This document shows, in pieces, positions 17,979 through 27,218 of a DNA stretch of 64,000 bases. The notes beneath the pieces are model-generated. The model saw only the letters and a program-made list of their open reading frames with translations, ran no database searches and was not told the DNA's origin. The first letter of the stretch is position 1, and each line of letters opens with the position of its first letter. Both the position numbers and the translations under genes were made by a program. The DNA comes from Shimia aestuarii (GTDB lineage: Bacteria; Pseudomonadota; Alphaproteobacteria; Rhodobacterales; Rhodobacteraceae): the NCBI RefSeq assembly GCF_900114635.1, contig NZ_FOTQ01000004.1:124001-188000 (forward strand), in the 5' to 3' direction.

Positions 17979-19064
17979 TTATGAAATCCGGATGCGTGGG
18001 TTGAGGTAGACGTAGCCGATATCCGAGATCAGCTGCGTGACCAGAACCACGAAGACCGAGACCACCGAGACCGCGAGAAGCATCTCGATATCGTTGTTGC
18101 CGGCTGCGTTCACCAGCTGCCAGCCGAAGCCGGTATAGGAGAACAGTGTTTCCACGATCACCACGCCGTTGAGCAGCCATGGGAACTGCAGCATGATGAC
18201 GGTGAAGGGCGCGATCAGCGCGTTCCGGAGCGCGTGTTTCATCACGATATTGCGGAAGCTGACGCCCTTGAGCCGCGCGGTGCGGATATACTGTGCCGTC
18301 ATGACCTCGGCCATGGAGGCGCGTGTCATGCGGGCGATATAGCCCATGCCGTAAAGCGCTACGGTCAGCACGGGCAGGGTGAAATTCTCGAAGGTCACCT
18401 TGTCCATCGCCGTTTTTGCGGTGCCCTTGAAAAGCGCCTTGCCCTCGATCAGCCCCATCTCGTGCAGCCACGGCCCAATCCCGTTCCGGGTTGAGGCCAG
18501 AAGCGCGATGAAGATCACGCCGGAGACATATTCAGGTGTTGCCGTTGACAGGATCGAGGCGGTCGACAGGGTGCGGTCGGTGCGCGAGCCTTCGTTCATG
18601 CCCGCCAACACGCCGATGATCAGGGCCGAGGGCACCATGACCACCATGACCCAGAACATCAGCTTGCCTGTATTGGCCAGACGAGAGCCCAGAACATTGG
18701 CAACAGGTTCCTTGGCCACGGTCGAAAAGCCCCAGTCGCCCTGCAGGATGCCGCAGTAACGCGGGGTATCCTCGGGCGCCACGCCCGGGCGGACACATTT
18801 GCCGACGACGGATCCGTCTTCCTTGGTCATCGCGTGGCCCGGCAGAACTCCGAGCCATTGCAGGTACTTGATCGGGGTGGGCTGAAGGTAGCCGCGATCC
18901 CCGAGATAGCTGGCGACGGCTTCTTCCGACATGCGGAAGTTGCCCTGGGTCTTGGCCAGTTTTTCAAGATTGGGGTACAGGTTGGTCAGGAAGAAAACGA
19001 TGTAGGTCAGGCAGATTGCCGTGAGCAACATCATTCCGAACCGCCTAAGTATGAATAGTCCCAT
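17979..19064 (-). CDS. Peptide-type ABC transporter permease, DppB-like
   Basis: A 361-aa membrane protein with an N-terminal anchor (MGLFILRRFGMMLLTAICLT), a periplasmic stretch with a Cys pair (GKCVRPG and RYCGIL), and the six-helix permease domain with an EAA motif (RTARLKGVSFRNIVMKHALR). It ends in the usual YVYLNPRIR. It is first in a three-gene minus-strand operon with the long DppC-like permease and the fused ATPase. No solute-binding protein gene is adjacent; it must be elsewhere or be shared. Confidence 0.9.
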   Translation of the reverse strand: MGLFILRRFGMMLLTAICLTYIVFFLTNLYPNLEKLAKTQGNFRMSEEAVASYLGDRGYLQPTPIKYLQWLGVLPGHAMTKEDGSVVGKCVRPGVAPEDTPRYCGILQGDWGFSTVAKEPVANVLGSRLANTGKLMFWVMVVMVPSALIIGVLAGMNEGSRTDRTLSTASILSTATPEYVSGVIFIALLASTRNGIGPWLHEMGLIEGKALFKGTAKTAMDKVTFENFTLPVLTVALYGMGYIARMTRASMAEVMTAQYIRTARLKGVSFRNIVMKHALRNALIAPFTVIMLQFPWLLNGVVIVETLFSYTGFGWQLVNAAGNNDIEMLLAVSVVSVFVVLVTQLISDIGYVYLNPRIRIS

Positions 19065-19474
19065 GTGGTTCCCTGTTCTTTAGACCGCGCCCGCGTCCCG
19101 AGAGCCGGGGTGAAAGCGCTGGTGGCAAGGACGGGATCGCCCGCAAGGGCGCCCCCTGTGTCAGTTATTGTTCAGCAGCAAGCGGGGCAGAATGCCCGTG
19201 CAAGGGGGCGTGTGAGATCGAAAAGAACGACGCCGCAGATGCGGTAACAGTGGTCTGGCTGGCGTATTGGCAACGATTATCCCCCGGCGTGCCATGTCGC
19301 GTGCTGAACAAGCGATTTTGTTATGTGATGCCGTCGGATGCGGCATCTGTTTTGGTTATGAGCTTCATTCGGCAACAGAATTGGCGTTACGTCAACGGTT
19401 GCTATCGTCATTTAAGGGGCAAAAAACGACATCGCCGGTGTCGAATTTGGCAAATGAGGGGCTCGCAGGCGTGA
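19065..19474. other. Gene-free stretch before the ABC operon
   Basis: About 410 bases between the DppB-like start and the AraC stop. I see no convincing gene. A 7-bp inverted repeat GATGCCG/CGGCATC (19327-19333/19341-19347) could be an operator or a hairpin. The region must contain the ABC operon promoter, but I could not place a clear -35/-10 pair. Confidence 0.4.
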
Positions 19475-20383
19475 TCAGATACGGGGGCGGTCGCCCTGGG
19501 CCTGTTTGCGAATCTGGCTGGGTGCGTGGCCGAAGTGCTGTTGCGAAAACCGCGTGAAATAGGCCGCGCTGCCGAACCCGAGCGACGCGGCAATCTCGTT
19601 TATCGGCTTTTCAGTGTGGATCAGAAGGGCGCGGGCTTCGTGCTGGACCATTTGGGAAAGCATATCGGCAGCGGTCAGTCCGGCGCATTGGCGGCAGACC
19701 CGGGTCAGGTGGGTTGGCGTGATGTCGAGCTGGTCGGCATAGGCGGCCATGGATTGCCCGGAGCGGAATTCGAGCGCCAAGAGATCGCAGAAGCGTCGCA
19801 CCAGTCGTTCGGCGGCCTTGGCCGGGGGTAGGGGGCCAATGCTCTGGATCTGGCGGCGCAGCGCGATCGACATGAGATGCGCCTGTGCGTTGAGTGCCTC
19901 GGCGACAAAGGGGCGATCCTCGTGCAGTTCGCGGCGCATGTCATCGAGGATGCCGGTCATCTCGGCCTGCGAAAGTCCATCAGTCAGGCGCAGATGCTGA
20001 GTACGGTCGGGCAGGGTGACGCGGCCGTCATCGGGGATCAGGATCGCCTGGCCCTGAACCTGCAATCCAAGTTCGAAGGCCAGAAGCTTTCCCGCCGGAA
20101 TGAAGAGCGCATTGTGGGGGCCAAAACCGCGGCGCAGTCCGTGCAAGAGGACGCGCCCCTGACCACGGGTGGTCCAGAGCAGAATATGGTGGTTGCGCAC
20201 ATGCAGCTGTTCCAGAAGCCAGGGTTCGCCTTTTACGAGCTGCGCGATGGTCAGCACCTTGATCTGAGAGAGCGGTCGATCCGGAGAGGGATGCCGAGGC
20301 ACGCTTTCGGACTTGGCCGATTGCAGGGGTTGCGGGCCCGGACGCGTCATGAATGACGGGATATGTAAATTTCGTGTGGTCAT
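19475..20383 (-). CDS. AraC family transcriptional regulator
   Basis: A 302-aa regulator. The C-terminal AraC HTH pair spans about residues 205-300 (SMAAYADQLDITPTHLTRVC, then INEIAASLGFGSAAYFTRFS). The N-terminal half is a cupin-like effector domain. The open frame runs further upstream through the miaA end, so ATG 20383 is chosen; ATG 20350 is also possible and neither has a good ribosome site. Its target is unknown; it is not divergent from the ABC operon but lies upstream on the same strand. Effector cannot be deduced. Confidence 0.82.
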   Translation of the reverse strand: MTTRNLHIPSFMTRPGPQPLQSAKSESVPRHPSPDRPLSQIKVLTIAQLVKGEPWLLEQLHVRNHHILLWTTRGQGRVLLHGLRRGFGPHNALFIPAGKLLAFELGLQVQGQAILIPDDGRVTLPDRTQHLRLTDGLSQAEMTGILDDMRRELHEDRPFVAEALNAQAHLMSIALRRQIQSIGPLPPAKAAERLVRRFCDLLALEFRSGQSMAAYADQLDITPTHLTRVCRQCAGLTAADMLSQMVQHEARALLIHTEKPINEIAASLGFGSAAYFTRFSQQHFGHAPSQIRKQAQGDRPRI

Positions 20384-20438
20384 CTGGGCACTATGGATGC
20401 CCCGGATGTCGTTTTTTGGCAAGCGAGTCGATTCTTGG

Positions 20439-21320
20439 TCAGGCGGATTCCGGCCTGTACCTGATCCAGTTTCGCATTTTTGAACGGAACCACGTGCGTT
20501 GCCGTTTGGCGAACTGGCGCGTTGCCACCGTGGCCTGCATGCGGGCCTCGTCCAGCGTGAGGGCGCCTTGCAAATGCGCGACGAGTTCAGGTGCGCCGAT
20601 GGCTTTGGCCGAGAGGTGGGCCGGATTCCACGTGGCAAGGTTGGCGCGGGCCTCGTCGAGCGCGCCGTGTTCCAGCATCAGGTCAAATCGGCGGGAAATG
20701 CGGGCGTTGAGCCACTCTTTGTCCACGTCGAACAGAATGGCGGTCGTTTCTGACAAGGGCAGCAGGGGGGGCGGGGTGTTGTCCTGCCAGTCGGCCAATG
20801 GACGACCCGTGGCCTGCAGGACCTCCCATGCCCGTTGCACGCGCATCGGGTTGAGACGGTCGATTCGGGTGGCGGTTTCGGCATCGAGTTCGGCCAGAAG
20901 CGTTTCGAACCCTTCTCGTGCGACGCGGGCATTGGCCGTTTCGCGAATATCTGGAGGGGTGGCTGGAATATCGGCTAACCCCTGTGTGAGCGCGGTGAAA
21001 TAGAGGCCGGTGCCGCCGACGATTATGGGGCGTTCGGAGCCCTTCAGAAGCGGGGCAACCTCGCGCAGCCAGTGGCCCACCGAGTATTCGGCGTCAAAGG
21101 GGACATGCCCGTAAAGCAGGTGTGGCGCGCGCTGCTCATCCTCTTGCGAGGGCCGCGCGGTCAGCACGCGCCAGTTGGCAAACACCTGGATGGCGTCGGC
21201 ATTGACAATCACACCGCCGCCCCGTTCGGCAATCTCGAGCGCAAGCGCGCTTTTGCCGCTGGCAGTCGGGCCAGCGATCAGGACGGGCTGATCTTTGGGA
21301 ATGTCTGGCAGGACTGTCAT
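20439..21320 (-). CDS. miaA: tRNA dimethylallyltransferase
   Basis: A 293-aa enzyme that adds a dimethylallyl group to N6 of A37 in tRNAs reading U-starting codons. Walker A GPTASGKS is at residues 17-24, followed by NADAIQVF, where most relatives have NADS(M/A)Q, and [11 protein letters not shown]. The RxxR-type substrate motifs follow. It is divergent from pyrH, with about 120 nt between starts. Length is normal for the family. Confidence 0.94.
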   Translation of the reverse strand: MTVLPDIPKDQPVLIAGPTASGKSALALEIAERGGGVIVNADAIQVFANWRVLTARPSQEDEQRAPHLLYGHVPFDAEYSVGHWLREVAPLLKGSERPIIVGGTGLYFTALTQGLADIPATPPDIRETANARVAREGFETLLAELDAETATRIDRLNPMRVQRAWEVLQATGRPLADWQDNTPPPLLPLSETTAILFDVDKEWLNARISRRFDLMLEHGALDEARANLATWNPAHLSAKAIGAPELVAHLQGALTLDEARMQATVATRQFAKRQRTWFRSKMRNWIRYRPESA

Positions 21321-21439
21321 GGCAATTGGGCGCCCGAAAACGTGAAATCATGGAATTGAGGGAACTCTCGCATTGAACCTGACCGCGTTTTCCGACATTT
21401 TGCGCGCGATCCTAAATCGACGCGCAGAGGAAGTGCAAC

Positions 21440-22174
21440 ATGAGCGACGACACCGCCCCGAACGAGACCACCTACAACCGTGTGATGCTCAAGATTTCGG
21501 GGGAGGCGCTCATGGGAGACCAGGGCTTTGGCCTGCATCCCCCTACGGTGCAGCGGATCGCCCGCGAGGTGAAATCGGTTCATGATATGGGCGTCGAAAT
21601 CTGCATGGTGATTGGCGGCGGCAACATTTTCCGGGGGCTGCAGGGCTCGGCGCAGGGGATGGAGCGCACCACGGCCGACTACATGGGCATGCTGGCGACG
21701 GTCATGAACGCGCTTGGGATGCAGTCGGCTCTTGAGGCCGAAGGTGTCTTTACCCGCGTGATTTCCGCCATCCGCATGGATGAGGTGTGCGAGCCCTATA
21801 TCCGTCGCCGCGCGGTGCGCCACCTTGAAAAGAAGCGGGTCTGCATATTTGCCGCGGGAACCGGCAACCCCTATTTCACTACCGACACAGCGGCGACGCT
21901 GCGTGCCAACGAGATGGCCTGTGAAGCGATCTTCATGGGCAAGAACGGGGTGGACGGGGTCTATGACAAGGATCCCAAGGAACACGACGACGCCACTCGC
22001 TATGATCAGGTGAGCTATGATGACGTGCTGACCAAGCGTCTGAAGGTGATGGATGCCAGCGCAATTGCGCTGGCGCGGGAAAACAACCTGCCGATCATCG
22101 TCTTCGGTCTGGACGAGCCGGGCGGGTTCAAGGGCATTCTCGCGGGCCGGGGCACCTATACAAAGGTCCAGTGA
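21440..22174 (+). CDS. pyrH: UMP kinase
   Basis: A 244-aa hexameric amino-acid-kinase-fold enzyme that makes UDP from [15 protein letters not shown] is the phosphate-binding start; [10 protein letters not shown], the [13 protein letters not shown] segment and [13 protein letters not shown] are hallmark motifs. It begins the pyrH-frr-uppS-cdsA-dxr-rseP-bamA-skp-fabZ-lpx run that is nearly universal in proteobacteria. A good AGAGGAAGTGCAAC site precedes the ATG. Confidence 0.96.
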   Translation: MSDDTAPNETTYNRVMLKISGEALMGDQGFGLHPPTVQRIAREVKSVHDMGVEICMVIGGGNIFRGLQGSAQGMERTTADYMGMLATVMNALGMQSALEAEGVFTRVISAIRMDEVCEPYIRRRAVRHLEKKRVCIFAAGTGNPYFTTDTAATLRANEMACEAIFMGKNGVDGVYDKDPKEHDDATRYDQVSYDDVLTKRLKVMDASAIALARENNLPIIVFGLDEPGGFKGILAGRGTYTKVQ

Positions 22175-22234
22175 AGCCTTTAGAGTACAGAATGAAACAG
22201 GGGTGCATGGCCCCGGCAAAAAAAGAGCAAGCCA

Positions 22235-22801
22235 ATGTCCGAAGAAGACTTTGAGATTGATACCGACGACCTGACCCGCCGCATGGATGGCGCCATGGGG
22301 GCGTTGAAGACCGAATTTGCATCGCTGCGCACCGGGCGGGCTTCGGCAACGATGCTGGAACCGGTGATGGTGGATGCCTACGGTCAGAAGACCCCGATCA
22401 ACCAGGTGGGAACGGTCAACGTGCCCGAGCCGCGCATGGTGACGGTCAATGTCTGGGACAAGTCGCTGGTTAGCGCCGTGGAAAAGGCGATCATGAATTC
22501 CGGCCTCGGCATCAACCCGCAGACAAACGGCACGATCGTGATGCTGCCGATTCCCGAGTTGAACGAGGAACGCCGCGCAGAGCTGGCACGGGTGGCCGCG
22601 CAATATGCCGAACATGCCCGCGTCGCGATCCGCAACGTGCGTCGTGACGGCATGGACCAGATCAAGAAGGCCAAGTCCGCTGGCATGTCGGAAGATGACC
22701 AGAAGATCTGGGAAGGCGAAGTACAGGACCTGACCGACCGTTTCATCAAGCAGGTCGACGCGGCGCTTGAGCACAAGCAAGCCGAAATCATGCAGGTGTA
22801 A
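22235..22801 (+). CDS. frr: Ribosome recycling factor
   Basis: A 188-aa tRNA-shaped protein that, with EF-G, splits the post-termination ribosome. The conserved [27 protein letters not shown] and [20 protein letters not shown] segments are present. The family is usually 185 aa. It lies 60 nt after pyrH and 5 nt before uppS. Confidence 0.96.
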   Translation: MSEEDFEIDTDDLTRRMDGAMGALKTEFASLRTGRASATMLEPVMVDAYGQKTPINQVGTVNVPEPRMVTVNVWDKSLVSAVEKAIMNSGLGINPQTNGTIVMLPIPELNEERRAELARVAAQYAEHARVAIRNVRRDGMDQIKKAKSAGMSEDDQKIWEGEVQDLTDRFIKQVDAALEHKQAEIMQV

Positions 22802-22806
22802 CGCAA

Positions 22807-23529
22807 ATGCCCGAGGACATCACTGCGCAAGGTCCGCGCCATGTGGCCATCATCATGGATGGCAACGGCCGCTGGGCCCAGGCCCGGGGGCGTCCTCGGT
22901 TGTTCGGCCACCATGCAGGGGCCAAACGGGTCAAGGAAATCGTGCGCGCCTGTAAACCGCTGGGCGTCAAGTACCTGACTATATTTGGTTTTTCGACGGA
23001 AAACTGGAAGCGGACGCAATCCGAGGTGGCCGGGCTGATGAGCCTGTTCCGCGCCTATATCCGCAAGGAAGCGCGGGCGTTGAAGGCCGAAGGTGTGCGG
23101 GTGCGATTTATTGGCGACCGTCCGGGATTGGATGCCAAGCTGCGCGCGCTCATGGATGAGCTGGAAGAGCTGACGGCGGAGAATGACGAGGTCAACCTGA
23201 CCATCGCGCTCAATTACGGGGGGCGGGACGAGGTGGCCCGCGCGACCCAGCGCCTTGCCGAAGATGTTCAGGCCGGGCGGCTCAAACCGGAAGAGGTGAA
23301 CGAAGAAACCCTTCCGAAATACCTTGATACCTGCGTGTTGCCCGATCCCGACCTGGTGATCCGTACAAGCGGAGAGGCACGGATTTCCAACTTTCTTCTA
23401 TGGCAGTCAGCCTATGCGGAGTACGAGTTCATCGACACGCTTTGGCCAGATTTCTCGGAAGACGAGTTTCGGCGGCTGGTTGTTTCCTATTCCATGCGTG
23501 ACCGCAGATTCGGTGCAGTAAGCGCGTGA
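22807..23529 (+). CDS. uppS: Isoprenyl transferase (undecaprenyl diphosphate synthase)
   Basis: A 240-aa cis-prenyltransferase that builds the C55 carrier lipid for peptidoglycan and O-antigen. HVAIIMDGNGRWA carries the catalytic Asp and P-loop; GHHAGAKRV, FSTENWKR and the C-terminal RTSGEARISNFLLWQSAYAE binding site are intact. It overlaps the cdsA GTG start by 4 nt. Confidence 0.95.
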   Translation: MPEDITAQGPRHVAIIMDGNGRWAQARGRPRLFGHHAGAKRVKEIVRACKPLGVKYLTIFGFSTENWKRTQSEVAGLMSLFRAYIRKEARALKAEGVRVRFIGDRPGLDAKLRALMDELEELTAENDEVNLTIALNYGGRDEVARATQRLAEDVQAGRLKPEEVNEETLPKYLDTCVLPDPDLVIRTSGEARISNFLLWQSAYAEYEFIDTLWPDFSEDEFRRLVVSYSMRDRRFGAVSA

Positions 23530-24299
23530 GCGGGGCGGGCGGCACATGGGGCGATCTGCCGGCGCGGTTGGGCTCGGCAGCGGTCATGCTGATCATCGGG
23601 GCGTCGGCGATCTGGGCCGGCGGCGTGTGGTTTCACGAACTGGTGGCGCTGATCTGTGGCGGCATGATCTGGGAATTCTCGCGACTGATGGGGCCGGAAA
23701 AGCGCCGTTTCGCGATTCCGATGGGCGTTCTGGCAGCGGCGGCCATGGCGGCGACCATGTTCCTGCCGGGGCAGGCGGTCCTGCCTGTGCTTTTGGCGGT
23801 GGCCATCGCAGGGGCAACGCAGCTTGAGAAAGATCGTTTGATATACGGCGCTTATGCGTCGGCGTTGATCCTTGCCTGCTATGGGCTGATCGTTGTTCGC
23901 GATGTGCGCGGCGCCTATTGGATCGTTTGGCTGGTGTCGGTGGTCGTGGCCACAGACGTTGCTGGATATTTTGCCGGGCGTCTGCTTGGCGGGCCGAAAT
24001 TCTGGCCGAAGGTCAGCCCCAAGAAAACCTGGTCCGGGACGATTGCGGGCTGGATTGCGGCAGGGGCCGTGGGTGTTGTGTTCGGTGGGCCGGCATTGAT
24101 CGTGCTGAGCGTATTGACCTCCTTTGCTTCGCAGATGGGCGATGCGGCTGAAAGCGCGCTCAAGCGGCGGGCAGGGATCAAGGACAGCTCCAACCTCATT
24201 CCGGGGCATGGAGGATTGCTGGACCGGTTTGACGCTATGATGGGCGCGGCATTGTTCGTTTTGTTGATGGGGGCGGCGCTGGGGCTGCCGGCACTATGA
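23526..24299 (+). CDS. cdsA: Phosphatidate cytidylyltransferase
   Basis: A 257-aa polytopic membrane enzyme that makes CDP-diacylglycerol, the precursor of all phospholipids. It has the C-terminal CDS signature (SQMGDAAESALKRRAGIKDS and GHGGLLDRFDAM), with the catalytic Asp pair. The start is GTG inside the uppS stop (GTGA), so translation is coupled. Several hydrophobic helices fill residues 10-200. Confidence 0.94.
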   Translation: MSGAGGTWGDLPARLGSAAVMLIIGASAIWAGGVWFHELVALICGGMIWEFSRLMGPEKRRFAIPMGVLAAAAMAATMFLPGQAVLPVLLAVAIAGATQLEKDRLIYGAYASALILACYGLIVVRDVRGAYWIVWLVSVVVATDVAGYFAGRLLGGPKFWPKVSPKKTWSGTIAGWIAAGAVGVVFGGPALIVLSVLTSFASQMGDAAESALKRRAGIKDSSNLIPGHGGLLDRFDAMMGAALFVLLMGAALGLPAL

Positions 24300-25468
24300 G
24301 AAAAGTCAGTATTTTCGGGGCGACGGGGTCGATCGGGCAGAACACGATCGACCTGATCGCACGTGAACCCGGTGCCTATGATGTGGTGGCGCTTACCGGG
24401 GGACAGAACATCGCGCGCCTTGCGGCGGATGCGCGGCGGCTTAATGCACAGATCGCGGTTACGGCAGATGAATCACGCCTTGGCGAATTGCGCGAGGCAC
24501 TGGCCGGGTCTGGTGTGGAGGCGGCGGCAGGCACGCGGGCGATTGTCGAAGCGGCCACGCGTCCCGCGGATTGGGTGATGAGCGCGATTGTCGGCGCGGC
24601 GGGGCTGGCGCCGGGAATGAAGGCACTTGAGCAAGGGGCGACGCTGGCGCTTGCCAACAAGGAATCACTGGTCACGGCGGGCGAACTGATCATGCGCACG
24701 GCGCGTCAGCATGGCGGGCGTATCCTGCCGGTGGACAGTGAACATTCTGCCGTATTCCAGGGCCTCGTTGGCGAGGACATGAGCGCGGTGGAGCGGATCA
24801 TCATCACCGCCAGTGGTGGTGCGTTTCGTGATTGGAGCCTGCAGGAGATGGCCAGGGCGACCCCGGAACAGGCCGCGAAACATCCGAATTGGGATATGGG
24901 GCTGCGGATCACCATCGACAGTGCCAGCATGTTCAACAAGGCGTTGGAAGTTATTGAAACCAAGGAGTTCTTTGGTTGTCCGCACAGCATGATCGAGGTG
25001 CTTGTGCACCCCGAATCGATGGTGCATGCGTTGGTCGGTTTCAAAGACGGGGCGTTGATGGCGCATGTCGGTCCACCCGATATGCGTCATGCCATCGGGT
25101 ATGCGCTGCATTGGCCGGACCGGCGCAAACTGCCGGTCGAGCGGCTTGACCTCGCCAAGATCGGAACATTCACATTCCGCCAGCCCGATCCGGTGCGTTA
25201 CCCGGCACTTCGGCTTGCGCATGAGGTGTTGGAGGCAGGAGGACTGGCGGGGGCGGTGTTCAACGCCGCCAAGGAAACCGCGTTGGACGGGTTCCTGGCC
25301 CGGCGGATCGGTTTTCTTCAGATGGCCGAGGTGGTTGAGGAGGTGCTTGAACGCCTCGTGGCATCACAATGCCTTAAGAATGCCGAAATGACCCTTGATA
25401 CCGTGCAGGAAACTGACCATCTGGCTCGCAAGACGGCCCAAGAGGTCATGGCTGAGCAGGACAGGTAG
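24296..25468 (+). CDS. dxr: 1-deoxy-D-xylulose 5-phosphate reductoisomerase
   Basis: A 390-aa NADPH enzyme that converts DXP to MEP, the first committed step of the MEP isoprenoid pathway. FGATGSIGQNT binds NADPH; ANKESLVTAGE, DSEHSAVFQ and SASMFNKALEVIE are active-site motifs with metal ligands. It overlaps cdsA by 4 nt and stands 9 nt before rseP. It supplies the same isoprenoid pathway used by uppS upstream. Confidence 0.96.
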   Translation: MRKVSIFGATGSIGQNTIDLIAREPGAYDVVALTGGQNIARLAADARRLNAQIAVTADESRLGELREALAGSGVEAAAGTRAIVEAATRPADWVMSAIVGAAGLAPGMKALEQGATLALANKESLVTAGELIMRTARQHGGRILPVDSEHSAVFQGLVGEDMSAVERIIITASGGAFRDWSLQEMARATPEQAAKHPNWDMGLRITIDSASMFNKALEVIETKEFFGCPHSMIEVLVHPESMVHALVGFKDGALMAHVGPPDMRHAIGYALHWPDRRKLPVERLDLAKIGTFTFRQPDPVRYPALRLAHEVLEAGGLAGAVFNAAKETALDGFLARRIGFLQMAEVVEEVLERLVASQCLKNAEMTLDTVQETDHLARKTAQEVMAEQDR

Positions 25469-25477
25469 GAACGCGTT

Positions 25478-26824
25478 TTGGACATTTTTTCCCTTCTTCC
25501 GGGTTTCGGGAACTCGATTCTGGTGGTGCTGGCCTTTGTTGTTGCCTTGTCGGTGATCGTGGCGATCCACGAATATGGGCACTACATTGTCGGGCGTTGG
25601 TCGGGGATCGAGGCGGAAGTGTTCTCGCTCGGGTTTGGGCCGGTGATTTGGTCGCGCCACGACAAGCGGGGCACGAAATGGCAGCTCGCGGCGTTTCCGC
25701 TCGGGGGCTATGTGCGCTTCAAGGGAGATGCGAACGCGGCCAGCGGCAAGGACGGCGAAGCCATGGAAGGGCTGTCGGACGAAGAGCGGCGCAGCACCAT
25801 GCATGGCGCACCGCTTTGGGCACGCACGGCCACTGTGGCTGCGGGTCCCTTTTTCAACTTTATCCTGTCGATCCTGATCTTTGCCGGCGTGTTGATGTCC
25901 AATGGTAAGGTGGGCGACGCGCTGATCGTTGGCGAACTGCGTGACCTTCCGGGGGTGAACTATACCCTGAAGGAAGGTGACGAGGTTCTGGCGATTGACG
26001 GTCGGGCGCTGCCGTCGATGGAAGACGGCGATGCATATGATGCCTTCTGGGAAGACATGACCAAGGCCAATCCACTGCCTTATGAGGTGGTGCGGGCCGG
26101 GGAAACCATCGAGGTGACAGGGCCTTACCTCTATCCGCCGATCGTGCTTCATCTCGCGCCGAAATCGGCGGCCTATTCTGCCGGATTGCAGGTCGGGGAT
26201 GTGTTTACGGCGATTGACGGGACCCCCATCGTGGCGTTTGCGCAGCTCAAGGACGCGGTGGAGAACGGCAATGGAAAGACGCTGCAGCTCACGGTCAACC
26301 GGGGGGGAGCCGAGCAGATGTTCGACCTGACACCGCGCCGGGTGGACGAGCCGCAGGAAGATGGCGGGTTCAAGACCTATTGGCGGATCGGTATCGGCGG
26401 TGGGCTGGCGTTCGAACCGGCCACGGAAGCGCTGGGGCCGGGGGCTGCGGTCTGGAGCGGGGTCAAGCAGACCGGGCGCATCATCGAGGGGTCGATCTCG
26501 GGACTGTATCACATGGTCACAGGCGCGATCAGCAGTTGCAACCTGTCGGGGCCGGTGGGCATTGCGCAGACCTCGGGCGCGATGGCGAGTCAGGGTTTGC
26601 AGAGCTTTGTTTGGTTCATCGCGGTGTTGTCGACGGCAATCGGCATGCTCAACCTGTTCCCCATCCCGATCCTGGATGGCGGGCACCTGGTATTCTATGC
26701 CTATGAGGCCGTGACCGGCAAACCGCCAAGCGACGGGGCATTGCGTATCCTGATGACGATTGGCCTGACAATTGTGCTTGGATTGATGGCCTTCGGCCTG
26801 ACCAACGACCTGTTTTGCCCATAA
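25478..26824 (+). CDS. rseP: RIP metalloprotease RseP
   Basis: A 448-aa site-2 protease in the inner membrane. The zinc motif HEYGH is at residues 31-35; the third ligand lies in PIPILDGGHLVFY near the C-terminus. Two PDZ domains sit between the catalytic helices (LKEGDEVLAIDGRALP and AAYSAGLQVGDVFTAIDG). It uses a TTG start. It cleaves anti-sigma factors or signal-peptide remnants; the substrate here is unknown. It is in the usual place between dxr and bamA. Confidence 0.95.
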   Translation: MDIFSLLPGFGNSILVVLAFVVALSVIVAIHEYGHYIVGRWSGIEAEVFSLGFGPVIWSRHDKRGTKWQLAAFPLGGYVRFKGDANAASGKDGEAMEGLSDEERRSTMHGAPLWARTATVAAGPFFNFILSILIFAGVLMSNGKVGDALIVGELRDLPGVNYTLKEGDEVLAIDGRALPSMEDGDAYDAFWEDMTKANPLPYEVVRAGETIEVTGPYLYPPIVLHLAPKSAAYSAGLQVGDVFTAIDGTPIVAFAQLKDAVENGNGKTLQLTVNRGGAEQMFDLTPRRVDEPQEDGGFKTYWRIGIGGGLAFEPATEALGPGAAVWSGVKQTGRIIEGSISGLYHMVTGAISSCNLSGPVGIAQTSGAMASQGLQSFVWFIAVLSTAIGMLNLFPIPILDGGHLVFYAYEAVTGKPPSDGALRILMTIGLTIVLGLMAFGLTNDLFCP

Positions 26825-26903
26825 GCGCCACGGGTGTGCCCCATTTCTGCCAGAATCCCTGCCTAGCTTTGGCGGTGACGAACACAGAACCAAGGCCAAT
26901 GTC

Positions 26904-27041
26904 ATGCACACGATTGAAGACGGATACCGCGCACTCGGATTGCTGATTGATATCAACTGGGATCGCCTGTTGTTCCCGGCGGCGATATTGGGCGGACTGA
27001 TGCTTGGTGCGTATCTAGGCATGTTCCTCAGCCAGTTCTGA
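26904..27041 (+). CDS. Small membrane protein (45 aa) between rseP and bamA
   Basis: This short frame begins MHTIEDGYRALGLLIDINWD and continues with one hydrophobic segment (about residues 22-43) ending LSQF. A CAAGG-containing sequence lies about 10 nt upstream. It has no recognised domain. Its position inside the outer-membrane biogenesis cluster, together with codon use like its neighbours, supports a real gene. A hairpin at 27073-27096 follows. Function unknown. Confidence 0.6.
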   Translation: MHTIEDGYRALGLLIDINWDRLLFPAAILGGLMLGAYLGMFLSQF

Positions 27042-27072
27042 GCCCCCTTAGGAACCGGTTTGACGGCAATGG

Positions 27073-27096
27073 CCCGCCACCAGATGATGTGGCGGG
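27073..27096 (+). other. Hairpin after the 45-aa gene
   Basis: The stem CCCGCCAC/GTGGCGGG with an 8-nt loop lies after the small gene stop. It lacks a clean T run, so it may be an mRNA 3' end or attenuator rather than a classic terminator. Confidence 0.4.
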
Positions 27097-27118
27097 TCAT
27101 TGTCATTCTACCAAGCCC

Positions 27119-27127
27119 TGTGGATAA
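27119..27127 (-). promoter_or_regulatory. Perfect DnaA box before bamA
   Basis: TGTGGATAA is the exact complement of TTATCCACA. It lies 92 nt before the bamA start. A single box may be chance, or could link transcription to DnaA. Confidence 0.35.
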
Positions 27128-27218
27128 CTCGACAAACGCCTGCGCGTATTGGTCTTTTGACAAGAGGCCTCAGACTCGGTAGTCACGTTCCAACTGGGAT
27201 GTCTTGCGGAGTTTGGGA

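Noticed and set aside
19267-19557. 96-aa plus-strand frame before the ABC operon
   Set aside because: Overlaps the AraC HTH on the other strand and shows no conserved pattern or ribosome site.
25364-27163. 599-aa minus-strand frame opposite dxr and rseP
   Set aside because: It is antisense to rseP and the end of dxr, low in family-like motifs, and Arg/His/Pro-rich as expected of a GC-driven shadow frame.
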